Shown piece after piece: positions 1 through 10,328 of a DNA stretch of 64,000 nt (the first letter of the stretch is position 1; every line of letters begins with the position of its first letter). The stretch is from Hanleya hanleyi (lineage: Eukaryota; Mollusca; Polyplacophora; Lepidopleurida; Hanleyidae). The position numbers and the translations under genes are program-made. Under the pieces are notes generated by a model. That model was not told the DNA's origin. It saw only the letters and a program-made list of their open reading frames with translations, and did no database searches. The DNA lies in NCBI GenBank assembly GCA_036873755.1, contig JAVTVY010019455.1, forward strand, positions 1-64,000, in the 5' to 3' direction.

Positions 1-2160
1 CCTGTTCCCTGGTAATATTTCAATCCGAATGAGAACCTGTTCCCTGACAATACCTCAACCCGAATGAGAACCTGTTCCCTGGTAATACTTCAACACGAAT
101 GACAACCTGTTCCCTGGTAATGAACAACCCGAATGAGCACCCGTTCCCTGGTAATACTTTAACCCGGATGAGAACTCGCTCCCTGGTAATCCCTCAATCC
201 AAATGAGAACCTGTTCCCTGGTAATATTTCAATCCGAATGAGAACCTGTTCCCTGACAATACCTCAACCCGAATGAGAACCTGTTCCCTGGTAATACTTC
301 AACACGAATGACAACCTGTTCCCTGGTAATGAACAACCCGAATGAGCACCCGTTCCCTGGTAATACTTTAACCCGGATGAGAACTCGCTCCCTGGTAATC
401 CCTCAATCCAAATGAGAACCTGTTCCCTGGTAATATTTCAATCCGAATGAGAACCTGTTCCCTGACAATACCTCAACCCGAATGAGAACCTGTTCCCTGG
501 TAATACTTCAACACGAATGAGAACCTGTTCCCTGGTAATACTTCAACACGAATGAGAACCTGTTCCCTGGTAATACTTCAACCCGAATGAGAACCTGTTC
601 CCTGGTAATACTTCAACACGAATGTGAACCCGTTCCCTCGTAATACTTCAACATGAATGAGAACCTGTTCCCTGGTAATACTCCAATCCAAATGAGAACC
701 TGCTCCCTGGTAATACTTCAACCCGAATGAGAACCTGTTCCCAGGTAATACTTCAACACGAATGAGAACCTGTTCCCTGGTAATACTTCAACATGAATGA
801 GAACCTGTTCCCTGGTAATCCTCAATCCGAACGAGAACCTGTTCCTGGTAATACTTCAACACGAATGAGAACCTGTTCCCTGATAATCCCTCAATCGAAA
901 TGAGAACCTGTTCCCTGGTAATCCCTCCATCCAAATGAGAACCTGTTCCCTGGTAATACTTCAACAAGAATGAGAACCTGTTCCCTGGTAATCCATCAAT
1001 CCGAACGAAAACCTGTTCCCTGCTAACACTTCAACACGAATGAGAACTCGTTTCCTCATAATCTCTCAATCCGAATGAGAACCTGTTCCCTGGTAATACT
1101 TCAACTCGAATGAGAACCTGTTCCCTGGTAATCCCTCTCGTTTTCTCATAAGCTCTCAATTCGAATGATAGCATGTTCCCAGGTAATACTTCAACACGAA
1201 TGAGAACCGGTTCCATGGTAATCCCTCAATCCAAATGAGAAACTGTTCCCTGGTAATATTTCAACACGAATGAGAACCTGTTCCCTCGTAATCCCTCAAC
1301 CCGAACGAGAACCTGTTCCCTGGTAATACTTCAACATGAACGAGAACATGTTCCCTGGTAATCCCTCAATCGAAATGAGAACCTGTTCCCTGGTAATCCC
1401 TCCATCCAAATGAGAACCTGTTCCCTGGTAATCCAATCTTCAACACGAATGAGAACTCGTTTCCTCATAATCTCTCAATCCGAATGAGAACCTGTTCCCT
1501 GGTAATACTTCAAGACGAATGAGAACCCGTTCCCTGGTAATCCCTCAATCCAAATGAGAACCTGTTCCCTGGTAATCCCTCAATTCAAATAAGAACCTGT
1601 TCCCTGGTAATATTTCAACACGAATGAGAACCTGTTCCCTCGTAATCCCTCGATCCGAATGAGAACCTGTTCCATGGTAATCCCTCAAGCCAAATGAGAA
1701 CCTGTTCCCCGGTAATATTTCAATCCGAATGAGAACCTGTTCCATGGTAATCCCTCAATCCAAATGAGAACCTGTTCCCCGGTAATATTTCAATCCGAAT
1801 GAGAACCTGTTCCCTGGTAACCCCTCAATCCAAATGAGAACCTGTTACCTGTTAACCCCTCAATCCGAACGAGAACCCGTTCCCTGGTAATACTGCAACA
1901 AGAATGAGAACTCGTTCTCTGGTAATGCCTCAGTCCAAATGAGTGCCCTTCCCTGGTAACACTTCAACAAGAATGAGAACTCGTTCCCTGGTAATGCCTC
2001 AGTTCAAATGAGTGCCCTTCCCTGGTAATACTCCAACCGGAATGGGAATCCGTTCCCTGGTAATATCTCGGTCCAAATGAGTCCCAGTTCCCTGGTAATG
2101 CCTCAACCTAAACGAGCGTCTGTTTCCTGGTAATAACTCCACCTGAACGGATACTGGATC
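1..2160. repeat. 35-bp satellite array with a 209-bp higher-order unit
   Basis: About 60 tandem copies of a 35-bp unit whose core is CTGTTCCCTGGTAAT followed by a variable CTTCAACACGAATGAGAA-like part. Positions 1-209 and 210-418 are the same six-unit block repeated without visible change, and a third block starts at 419, so local higher-order amplification is recent. Units become more diverged and irregular toward 2100. Short reading frames through the array, on the minus strand, are repeat artefacts and not genes. The left edge of the array lies outside the window. Confidence 0.97.
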
Positions 2161-2165
2161 ATGCC

Positions 2166-2369
2166 TTGAAGAAGGCCTATATCGACGAGATCACGACTAT
2201 AATAGTTGAAATTACCCATGAACGTTGTCAGGGATATGCGATCGAGGACCCTAACCAGAGTCACCAAGATTGTATGATGAACGACCCAGACGAAATGATT
2301 GAAATCTATTTCCACGAGGCGTTGGAACGTATTGACGAAGATGTAGTGAACAAAATTTTGAGACCTTAG
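2166..2369 (+). CDS. small conserved Maverick protein, function unknown
   Basis: The 67-residue frame from ATG has the pattern of a small acidic protein that recurs in Mavericks, as I recall it: an N-terminal KKAYIDEITTII helix, then a Cys, a DPNQSHQ segment and an acidic helical end. Its role is not established. In other members the middle carries extra Cys and His residues, some of which appear substituted here (inference). It lies directly after the satellite and upstream of the integrase. Being open may only reflect its short length. Confidence 0.55.
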   Translation: MKKAYIDEITTIIVEITHERCQGYAIEDPNQSHQDCMMNDPDEMIEIYFHEALERIDEDVVNKILRP

Positions 2370-2734
2370 TTCAGAATCGGAAAGAATTCACCGTACACCC
2401 TGTCTACTTTCTGAAGTATCAATGTAAAGACTGGCGCGACGCAGAACTCAAGACAGACGACTGGAACAGGACGTTCTCCGACGTATGAAGTCAAATGCGG
2501 AAGACTACGCGTGAACTTTGACTGAGTTTTAATACAGGAGACGAGATCAGCATAATCATGCAATGGTAAAAAAGCATTGTCTTCAAGCTTATCGATTAGA
2601 TTCATTGAATAAAAATAAGTAGTATTTAAAAGCGTTTTTGTATTCCTTTTTATTTATTGGACCGCTGAAAACGTCAGTTTACTCATAGGTGTCGAAGGAA
2701 CGTCATATTTTCTGCTAAGGGATGGATCGTGTTT
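2370..2734. other. spacer between small Maverick ORF and integrase
   Basis: No gene recognised. The stretch is AT-rich near 2600-2660 and probably holds the decayed region before the integrase start. Confidence 0.5.
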
Positions 2735-3630
2735 TACATAAGTTGTATTACACACTTTCTAGTAAATCCGCATATGCGGGAGTTTACGCTTTATACAGAG
2801 CTGCAAAAGAAGGTGGACATATCATTGTCTCGCGTTCGTCACTGGTTAAGTCAACAGGATGCGTATACTCTTCATAAAGCTGGTGGAAAAAGGTTTACGA
2901 GGAACCGCCTCATCGTGGGTGAGATAGATGACCTATGGCAGGCAGATTTAGTGGACATGTCTTCCTTAGCAAAACAGAATGAATCATTTTATTCTCACCT
3001 GAATTGACGTCCTGTCCAAATATGCATGGATCGTACCCGTCAAGTTTAAACAGGACAACACATAGTCAAAGCGTTCGGTAAAATATTGAAAGATGGTAGA
3101 AAACCAGACTACTTACAAACGGATGAAGGAACAGAATTTATGAATCGAAAAGTACAATCGTTTCTAAAGAAAAGACAGAATCGTTTCTACCACACCTATA
3201 ACGAAACGAAGGCAAGCGTAGTGGAACGCTTCAACCGAACTTTAAAGAATCGCATGTATCGTTACTTTACCGCCAGAAACACAAAAAGATATGTTGATGT
3301 TCTAAATGACATAATAGATGGTTACAATTCAGCTTGTCACAGAAGTATTAAAATGGTTCCTAAAGATGTTAATGAAGCAAATGAAGCACGAGTTAAGAAT
3401 AATTTATTCGGTACGAGTAAAGAGAAGGCATTGCGCAATGAAGCGAAATGTAAATTGAAGGACATGAATAGTGAGGTGTTAAAAGGCACATCCTATCGGG
3501 AAGAATTACAAAAAGTGATCAAACCCCAAAACGCTTATTATCATATAGAGAAAATACTGGAAAGGAGAACGCGTAATCGCCAAGCCTATTTACTCGTCAA
3601 GTGAAAACACATTTATGAGAATCTTCTACG
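2735..3630 (+). pseudogene. Maverick integrase (rve family) with C-terminal chromodomain, frameshifted
   Basis: The protein would catalyse element integration through an RNase-H-fold DDE core. Visible parts, in order: an N-terminal stretch in one frame (about 2735-2830); a segment with WLSQQDAYTLHK and the first catalytic Asp in WQADLVDM (2840-3004, another frame); a SKYAWIVP segment (3007-3060); then an open block 3086-3604 with the second Asp in LQTDEGTEF and the catalytic Glu in VVERFNRTLK. All three acidic residues survive, but at least three frame changes and stops separate them. The C-terminus has a chromodomain start (YHIEKILERR) in which the codon after LVK, expected to be Trp, is TGA at about 3601. 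This is the family annotated in nematodes as the F54H12.3-type transposon protein. Confidence 0.88.
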
Positions 3631-3633
3631 AGT

Positions 3634-3900
3634 GTGAATACTGACGATGCAACCTATGACGTGAAGCTTAGAAATGCTGCGCGTTCATTGGCTAAACCCA
3701 TTGTTATAGACCGTCGAATCAGGGCGGTTGTCTGTGAATATAACGCCGTTATACGCATCGACATACGCTATTACTTGAATGGACGAGCGACGATAAGAGG
3801 TATTTGGCTAACGGCGAAACAGTGGCAGAAACTCAAAAGTCTTAGCAATTTGATCGACGAGAACATCGGAAAGATACAACGTCGAGGTGAACGAGAATGA
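3634..3900 (+). pseudogene. PC4/p15-like small protein of Mavericks, start codon lost
   Basis: The frame contains IDIRYYLNG followed by a GIWLTAKQWQKLKSL motif. That is the strand-turn and helix pattern of the transcriptional coactivator p15/PC4 fold, a ssDNA-binding domain encoded by many Mavericks (family knowledge). The frame opens at a GTG and no ATG lies in frame before the core, so the original start is mutated or upstream in another frame. The stop TGA overlaps the ATG of the next ORF by ATGA, typical of compact virus-like packing. Confidence 0.6.
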
Positions 3901-4151
3901 TTGTCACCGTATTGTTGATATGTTCGCTGCTCAAACAAGAGTCGACTGATAGGCATGCAATGATCTTTGATAGTAGTGAATGGCAAGACATGGTTGATAA
4001 GGTTCAATCGCTAAGAGATTACGAATCAGTAGTGAGCTTCATGTTCGAAGACGAAAAATGGAGTCGCGCACGGATAGCTGTATTACGAGCATTCACTAAA
4101 GACGTTTGTCTGCGGAGCGCGAATGCAACGTCCTTACAAATATGGGACTAA
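3897..4151 (+). CDS. short Maverick-region ORF, unrecognised
   Basis: An 84-codon frame starting at an ATG that overlaps the preceding stop. It begins with a hydrophobic stretch (MIVTVLLICSLL) and continues with a helical, charged segment. I do not recognise the family. The position between the PC4-like gene and the ATPase suggests it belongs to the Maverick. It may be an altered C-terminal continuation of a neighbouring gene and not a separate protein. Confidence 0.35.
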   Translation: MIVTVLLICSLLKQESTDRHAMIFDSSEWQDMVDKVQSLRDYESVVSFMFEDEKWSRARIAVLRAFTKDVCLRSANATSLQIWD

Positions 4152-5083
4152 TATAAAACAACGTTAATCAATCATTTGCACTCAGTGTGACGAAACACAC
4201 GTCACACTGTCACGTGGATACAACTAGAAACATGGATACACGTTTAAACATCCGTATACAATGATGATATCAGGACCTACATGTAGTGGAAAGACTCACT
4301 TTGTTATTCGACTTATCTGCATGCGAATGCATTGATGGACAATCCTCCCGAAAAAATAATTTGGTGTTATGGAGAATGGCAGTCTATATTATCAGAGCTT
4401 CCTCAAATCGATTTCCACGAGGGTTTGAGCGGTTTGAATGACCAGAGTTCCTAAAAAAGTAAACTGATAATCATTGATTACAAGCGTCTGGTCCGTCATT
4501 CATAATTCATCCGTCGTCCATTAAAGAATATCGGCGTCCATAATCCAAAGACCTATTCCATATTCCATATAACAGTATTAACACCAAATTCAAAAAGACA
4601 TTCATAGTATACATAAACATAGGCTTGTTTCTTGCAAGAGAGAAGCGGTCAACAGTTTTCAATGATGCCGGCAAAACATCATGACATTCCAAAAATATCA
4701 AGTCCGTATCGCTGATCAGTATTCTTAATCCATAATATTCGGTGTAAAGTCGTCATCTAAAGAATGATGTATCACAGTCACGCTTTGATTGTGACTGTTC
4801 ATATGAGTACCATGAGGATCTTGAAGTACATGGGTTCATACGGCCCCTAGCCCGAGTTAAGCGGAATTAGACACAGGTTATGAAACCTAACGCCATAGAT
4901 CTTGGAAGCTACGCTCGTATTTTGCTATCAGCATGCGATATGTATTGCCAAATTTGAGAAACTTTGAGTGGAGGCGCTTGGTGGTGTAGCCCTGTTTCAT
5001 AAGTTTCTACAACAATGTTGTGCGACGTTGATTAAAATCGTCACATTTAACACAGGATCTAGCAAATGCTACTAGGCGTGATA

Positions 5084-7190
5084 TGTCACGTCAGGAAGCT
5101 ATACTTGTGATTGTGAATCGTCGAATTTTATCTATACACCATGCAAACATATTGTGACTGGTGGCCTTGATGTGGTGAGTGATAGAAATCTGATATTATT
5201 CCTGATGAAAGGACCGAAATATAGAGAGCCAAGAAGAATAAATCTGAAGGCCGACCAGAAGATAGTCCTGTCTGCATTGGAACACTATGTTATTGATCGG
5301 TCTAAGCGAGAAAATGTTGAGCCTACAGTACTCGCTGATTGGCTGGACCTCACCAAGAGCAGGGTCGTTGAATCAGTCCGCCATATTGACAGGAGTACTC
5401 TTCCCCAAGCAAAACAAATACTGAGAAACCTCAATTCGCAAGAAGTTCTAGCAAATCTCAGAGTAAATTCGTCATAGTCCCAGCAGACAAAGCTCCGAAT
5501 AATATAATATTCATATGCAAATATTACTATTACCAGGTGCTAGTTAAAGAATTGAGTGTAGACATATCTTCATCAAATACGTCTACTTACCTCCCAAACT
5601 GCATTTACTCTGGAAGATTTATATAACAATCACAAACAGTTTCTCAGGGAAAGAGGTATTTGTCTTCCAACCAATCATAACGACATACCAAAACTATACT
5701 GGACTCCCAAAATGCATAAATCACCATACAAAGCTAGATTCATAGCTGGTTCTAGAAGCTGCACCACCAAGCTTCTTTCAACCTATTGACGAGGGCCCTT
5801 CAGGAGGTAAAAGCATTTTGGGAAAGGTATTGTGCCACTATTTCTAAGAACTCTGGCGTTGAATGTATGTGGATATTGAAAAACTCAAAATGTCTTACGG
5901 AAGAACTTGATGCTAAAGGTCACATACCGTACAGACATGTATCCACATGGGATTTCTCGACTCTCTATACTACAATCCCTCATCAGGACCTCATTGACCG
6001 TCTCAGTTCATTAATAGTATCTGTGTTCAAGAAAACTGATCGTAGATATATTAATGTCGGAAGCCATAAAGCATTCTTTAGCTCTACTACATACGAGAGA
6101 TATCATTCATGGGATGTTTCTTTGTTTATAGAGTTGCTCGAATTTCTCATTAAAAATATCTATGTGAAATTTGGCAACACAATATATCAGCAGCGTATAG
6201 GTATTCCAATGGGTACTAATTATGCACCCCTGTTGGCTGACCTGTATCTGTTCTCTTATGAATATGACTATATGCAGGCGCTTTCAAAAACCGATCCATT
6301 CAAAGCCCGTTCCTTCTCATTCACCAAACGCTATATAGACGATCTTCTCGCTGTGGATAATCGCTATATAAATGACGCAGTGAAGGATATATATCCACCT
6401 TCACTGGATTTGAAGGAAACTGCAGACAGCCCTACAGGCACATCATATTTAGATCTATATCTCTATAAAAATGAAGCGGGCATTCTCTCTCGTCGACTTT
6501 AAGACAATAGAGATGATTACAATTAAACTATCCCTTTCTGGACAGTAATATTCGAGTGGGACCTGCATATGGCGTATACATATCTCGCTTAGTAGCATTT
6601 GCTAGATCCTGTGTCAAATGTGACGATTTTAATCAACGTCACAAAACATTGTTGCAGAAACTTATAAAACAGGGCTATTCCACCAAACGTCTCCACTCAA
6701 AGTTTATCAAATTTGGCGATACATATCGCATACTGATAGCAAAATACGAATGTAGCGTGCAAGATCTATGGCGCTACGTTTCGTGACTTGTGTCTAATTC
6801 CGCTTAACCCGGGGCTAGGGGCCGTATGAACCCATGTTCTTCAAGATCCTCATGGTACTCATATGAACAGTCAAAATCAAAGCGTGACTGAGATACATCA
6901 TTCTTTAGATGACGACATTACAACGAATATTATGGATTAAGAATACTGATCAGCGATACGGATTTGATATTTTTGGAACGTCATGATGTCTTGCCGGCAA
7001 CATTGAAAACTGTTGCCAGCTTCTCTCTTGCAGGAAACAAACCTATGTTTATGTATACTATGATTGTCTATTTGAATTTGGTGCTAATACTGTTATATGG
7101 AATATGGAATAGGTCTTTGGATTATGGACGCGGATATTCTCTAATGGAAGACGGCTGAATTATGAATGACGGACTAGACGCTTGTAATGT
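5084..7190 (+). mobile_element. RT element copy B, inserted head-to-head into copy A
   Basis: A + strand copy of the same family, 5'-truncated: it starts inside the N-terminal coding region at CACGTCAGGAAG. It ends with the family 3' terminus (CGGACTAGACGCTTGTAA). The flanking pieces of copy A end in GATATGT on the left and continue TGTAACGCC on the right, so a short TGT duplication is possible. It includes the roughly 400-bp 3' region after the RT stop, which in all copies keeps a 64-codon open frame on the RT sense strand (6964-7158 here). Confidence 0.8.
5154..6786 (+). pseudogene. Penelope-like reverse transcriptase of copy B, frameshifted
   Basis: Segments: 5154-5477 (N-terminal TGGLDVVSD, GPKYREPRRINL region), a frameshifted middle with the PKMHKSP motif near 5710, a long open block 5786-6502 and a C-terminal block 6556-6786. 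RT palm motifs are present: DFSTLYTTIPH, IGIPMGTN and RYIDDLLAVDN with the two catalytic Asp residues intact near 6335-6345. Breaks occur around 5470, 5590, 5785 and 6500. The C-terminus ends in SVQDLWRYVS, as in the other copies. RT would copy element RNA into DNA. No nuclease domain was recognised. Confidence 0.75.
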
Positions 7191-8828
7191 AACGCCATAT
7201 GCAGGTCCCACTAGAATATTACTGTCCAGAACGGGATAGTTTACGATGTCGAAATTGTAATCATCTCTTTTGTCATACAGTCGACAAGAGTGAAGGCCCG
7301 CTTCATTTTTATAGAGATATAGGTCTAAATATGATATACCTATAGGGCTATCTGTAGTTTCCTTCAAATCCAGTGAAGGTGGATATATATTCTTCACTGC
7401 GTCATTTATATAGCGATTATCCACAGCGAGAAGATCGTCTATATAGCGTTTGGTGAATGCGAAGGAACGAGCTTTGAATGGATTGGTTTTTGAAAGCGCC
7501 TGCATATAGTCATATTCATAAGAGAACAGATATAGGTCAGCCAACAGGGGTGCACAATTAGTACCCATTGGAATACCTATATGCTGTTGATATATTGTTG
7601 CCAAATTTCACATGGATATTTTTAATGAGAAATTCGAGCAACTCTATCAACAAAGAAACATCCCATGAATGATACCTCTTGTATGTAGTAGAGCTAAAGA
7701 ATGCTTTATGGCTTCCTACATTAATATATCTACGATCAGTTTTCTTGAACACAGATACTATTAATGAACTTAGACGGTCAATAAGGTCCTGATGAGGGAT
7801 TGTAGTATAGAGAGTCGAGAAATCCCATGTGGATACATGTCTGTACGGTATGTGACCTTTAGCATCAATTTCTTCCGTAAGACATTTTGAGTTTTTCAAT
7901 ATCCACATACATTCAACGCCAGAGTTTTTAGAAATAGTGGTGCAATACCTTTCCCAAATGCTTTTACCTCATGAAGGGCCCTCGTCAACAGGGTTGAAAG
8001 AAGCTTGGTGGTGCAGCTTCTAGAACCAGCTATGAATCTAGCTTTGTATGGTGATTTATGCATTTTGGGAGTCCAGTATACTTTTGCTATATCGTTATGT
8101 TTGGTTGGAAGACAAATTCCTCTTTCCCTGAAAAACTGTTTGTGATTGTTAAATAAATCTTCCAGAGTAATTGCCGTTTGAGAGTAAGTAGACGTATTTG
8201 ATGACGATATGGTTACACTCAATTCTTCAACCAGCACCTGGTAATAGTAATATTTACATATGAATACTATATTATTTGGAGCTTTGTCTGCTGGGACTAT
8301 GACGAATTTACTCTGGAGATTTGCTAGAACTTCTTGCGAATTGGGGCTTCTCAGTACCTGTTTTGCTTGGGGAAGGGTACTTCTGTCAATATGACGGATT
8401 GTTTCAGCGACCTTGCTCTTGGTGAGGTCCAGTCAATCAGCGAGTACTGTGGGTTAAACTTTTTCTCGCTTAGACCAATCAATAACGTACTGTTCCAAAG
8501 CAGACAGGACTATCTTCTGGTCGGCCTTCAGATTTATTTTTCTCGGCTCTCTATATTTAGGTCCCTTCATCAGGAGTAATCTTAGGTCCTTATCACTCAC
8601 CACATCAAGGTCACCAGTCACAACATATTTGTATGGTGCATAGATAAAGTTCGACGATTCACAATGACAACTATAGCCTCCCGACGTGTATAAGTTCCAG
8701 TGAAACTCCTTGACAGCATTAGAGTAATTGAATATTTTGGTGGCTATAGATTTAGTATACTTATATGAAATGCAAGGAGGTTCTGTGAACTTAAAATAGT
8801 TCGGTACAGTGTTGCGTACAATTAACAA
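7191..8828 (-). pseudogene. Penelope-like reverse transcriptase of copy A, frameshifted
   Basis: Read on the minus strand, four consecutive frames cover the protein: 8828-8454 (N-terminus with C-H-C residues and TGDLDVVSD), 8237-7896 (PKMHKSPYKARF), 7908-7558 (DFSTLYTTIPH) and 7604 to about 7191 (RYIDDLLAVDN, then the DFDIVNYPVLDS tail). Frameshifts separate the frames. The C-terminal end of this protein lies beyond copy B, at 5083-4790. Palm Asp residues are retained. Confidence 0.7.
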
Positions 8829-9305
8829 TGTCCAGTCCTTTATCTAGGTAGTTGAGTTTCAAGAAAAGCCGATCTTGGGATGACCTCATGTCGGAGATTG
8901 ATGGGATAGTCATCCAATCATTCACTAAAGGAAGTCACCATCGGAATGCGAGTAAATTTATATTACGCAAAATGTGTTTAGTAAAAACAAAGAGTACAGA
9001 ACTATAAGTTTGAATTGTCACTATATGGTGCTTTACAAAAATCCCAGGGATGTGTCGCAAATTACCCATTTGGCTAAACAAATGTATCTCAGAAATAGTC
9101 GTTACCTGGATAGCGTATATATAAGCACAGTCTCTGAACCATACGTGCACCTTTTTATCGATTTGAAACAAGAGGTGTCGGAGCATATGCGACTTCGTAC
9201 TCATATATTTTCCGATGAAATCCAATACGTTTATATGAAAAGATAAAAAGTAACGTAACAACATCCCCTCAACCATTATACCGTTTGACACCATGACGTC
9301 GAGAC

Positions 9306-9595
9306 ATGAGGAGAAATGCTCTCGCTCTCCGTGTATTATCGACAGGTGATCATAGGTTGTCTAAAATTATAATTGACGGTGCGGATAAAGATTTGGTCAC
9401 ATGTCTTTGTGAATGCGCTCTCAATATTTTAAAAGGTAGCGTCAGAAGGCAAAATTACGTAGACAAAAACACTCGTTGCGTGATCTAGTCAAGGTACGTA
9501 CATCACAGAAACGGAAGAAGGAAGTATTGCAGAAAGGGGGATTTCTAGGAGCATTACTCACGCCTGTATCCGCTACCGTTTTAGGGCCTTGATAT
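9306..9595 (+). pseudogene. small Maverick core/pX-like protein
   Basis: The first 60 codons (9306-9488) include a CLCECALNILKG segment, a signature of a small basic protein present in Mavericks. After a stop or frame change the family's basic linker and a hydrophobic QKGGFLGALLTP segment follow up to about 9590. By position and composition it resembles adenovirus-like core or membrane-lytic precursor peptides (inference). It sits between the ATPase and capsid genes, as in other Mavericks. Confidence 0.55.
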
Positions 9596-9635
9596 CCGCC
9601 ATATTCGGTGAACGATAATTGAAACTTTTAAAAAG

Positions 9636-10328
9636 ATGGCTTGGGTAGACGAACGCATGTTACAATCGCTACAGCAAAATCATCCTATCAACAGTTCTGC
9701 CTCTGTAATGAAAACTTCAGATCAGGAAAGGGATGCTATTCGTCGACGATCAGATATAACTGAAATGGATAAAGTTAGTTCGTATAATCAGATCTTACAA
9801 TGCTATTTAACCTTCCAAAATAAATATTTCAACGATCAACGCTCTGTAAATGTGAAGGTGATTCGGGATGAGAAATTTATTCGCAAAAACTCACGTGAAA
9901 CGGAAACAAAAGATACCCCTATCGAAGGAGAAGTTTTAGAAAGTGTACCACAGACCATGAAAGGAAAGGTACGCCTTCTCCTGAACCGTATCAAAGCGAG
10001 TCCTTCTATGAGCTGGAATGAGAGAGGCACGAGGGTGTTTAGCATAAGTGGATCAGGTGACGGCTACATAGACTTGGCGAATACTCATATTTACGTCAAC
10101 GCTAAAATTGTTAATGGTGATGGTACTAATGTGGATGCGGGGGTTAATGTAGGCCCTGTAAATAACTGGTTGAATTCCCTGTTCAGTCAAGTCGACTTAT
10201 CCACCAGCTCAAATACATACCCCTATCGACCATACATAGAAACATTGTTGAGCTATGGTAGTGAAGCGGCTAACCTCCGTACTATGGTACAAAGACACCG
10301 CGGGTCACATGGGGACAGGATCAGATAA
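9636..10328 (+). pseudogene. capsid-associated Maverick protein fused to the start of the major capsid gene
   Basis: A 230-codon open frame. Residues 1 to about 130 resemble a separate Maverick protein (MVDERMLQ-type start, then an EKxxxYxQxLQxYL helix and a WNERG segment). From about residue 137 (GSGDGYIDLANTHI) it matches the N-terminal half of the Maverick major capsid protein, including NWLNSLFSQVDL and YPYRPYIETLLSYGSEA. In related elements these are two genes, so I infer an in-frame deletion that joined them. The match is lost after about 10285 through a frameshift. Confidence 0.6.

Larger units (their letters stand above)
4485..8879 (-). mobile_element. RT element copy A (Penelope-like), itself split by copy B
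   Basis: Minus-strand copy whose 3' end (rev. comp. of TACAAGCGTCTGGTCC) is at 4485. Its 3' part spans 4485-5083 and the rest 7191-8879, and the two parts abut in the same place of the family sequence. This shows that the + strand copy 5084-7190 inserted into an existing copy. The family has no visible LTRs. It encodes an RT with a C-rich N-terminus, a TGDLDVVSD block, PKMHKSP, a DFSTLYTTIPH motif, IGIPMGTN, RYIDDLLAVDN and a long conserved C-terminal tail. I see no GIY-YIG endonuclease. Assignment to Penelope-like elements rests on motif resemblance and is tentative. Confidence 0.75.
4248..9246 (+). pseudogene. Maverick packaging ATPase (FtsK/HerA type), split by RT insertion
   Basis: The enzyme would power genome packaging into capsids. 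The first part (4248-4484) has the Walker A loop GPTCSGKTHF, then a frameshift near 4318, an IIWCYGEWQ segment and a further frameshift before an IIID strand at the insertion point (likely Walker B). The second part resumes at about 8880 with DDLMSEID, then FTKGSHHRN, another frameshift near 8995, and LYKNPRD plus RLRTHIF to a stop at 9244-9246. These are hallmarks of the Maverick ATPase. About 4.4 kb of RT element DNA sits between the IIID and DDLM halves, with GAT on both sides as a possible 3-bp target duplication. Confidence 0.88.

Noticed and set aside
1031..1745. Minus-strand frames with repeated PGN/VEVLPGN motifs
   Set aside because: They are translations of the 35-bp satellite.
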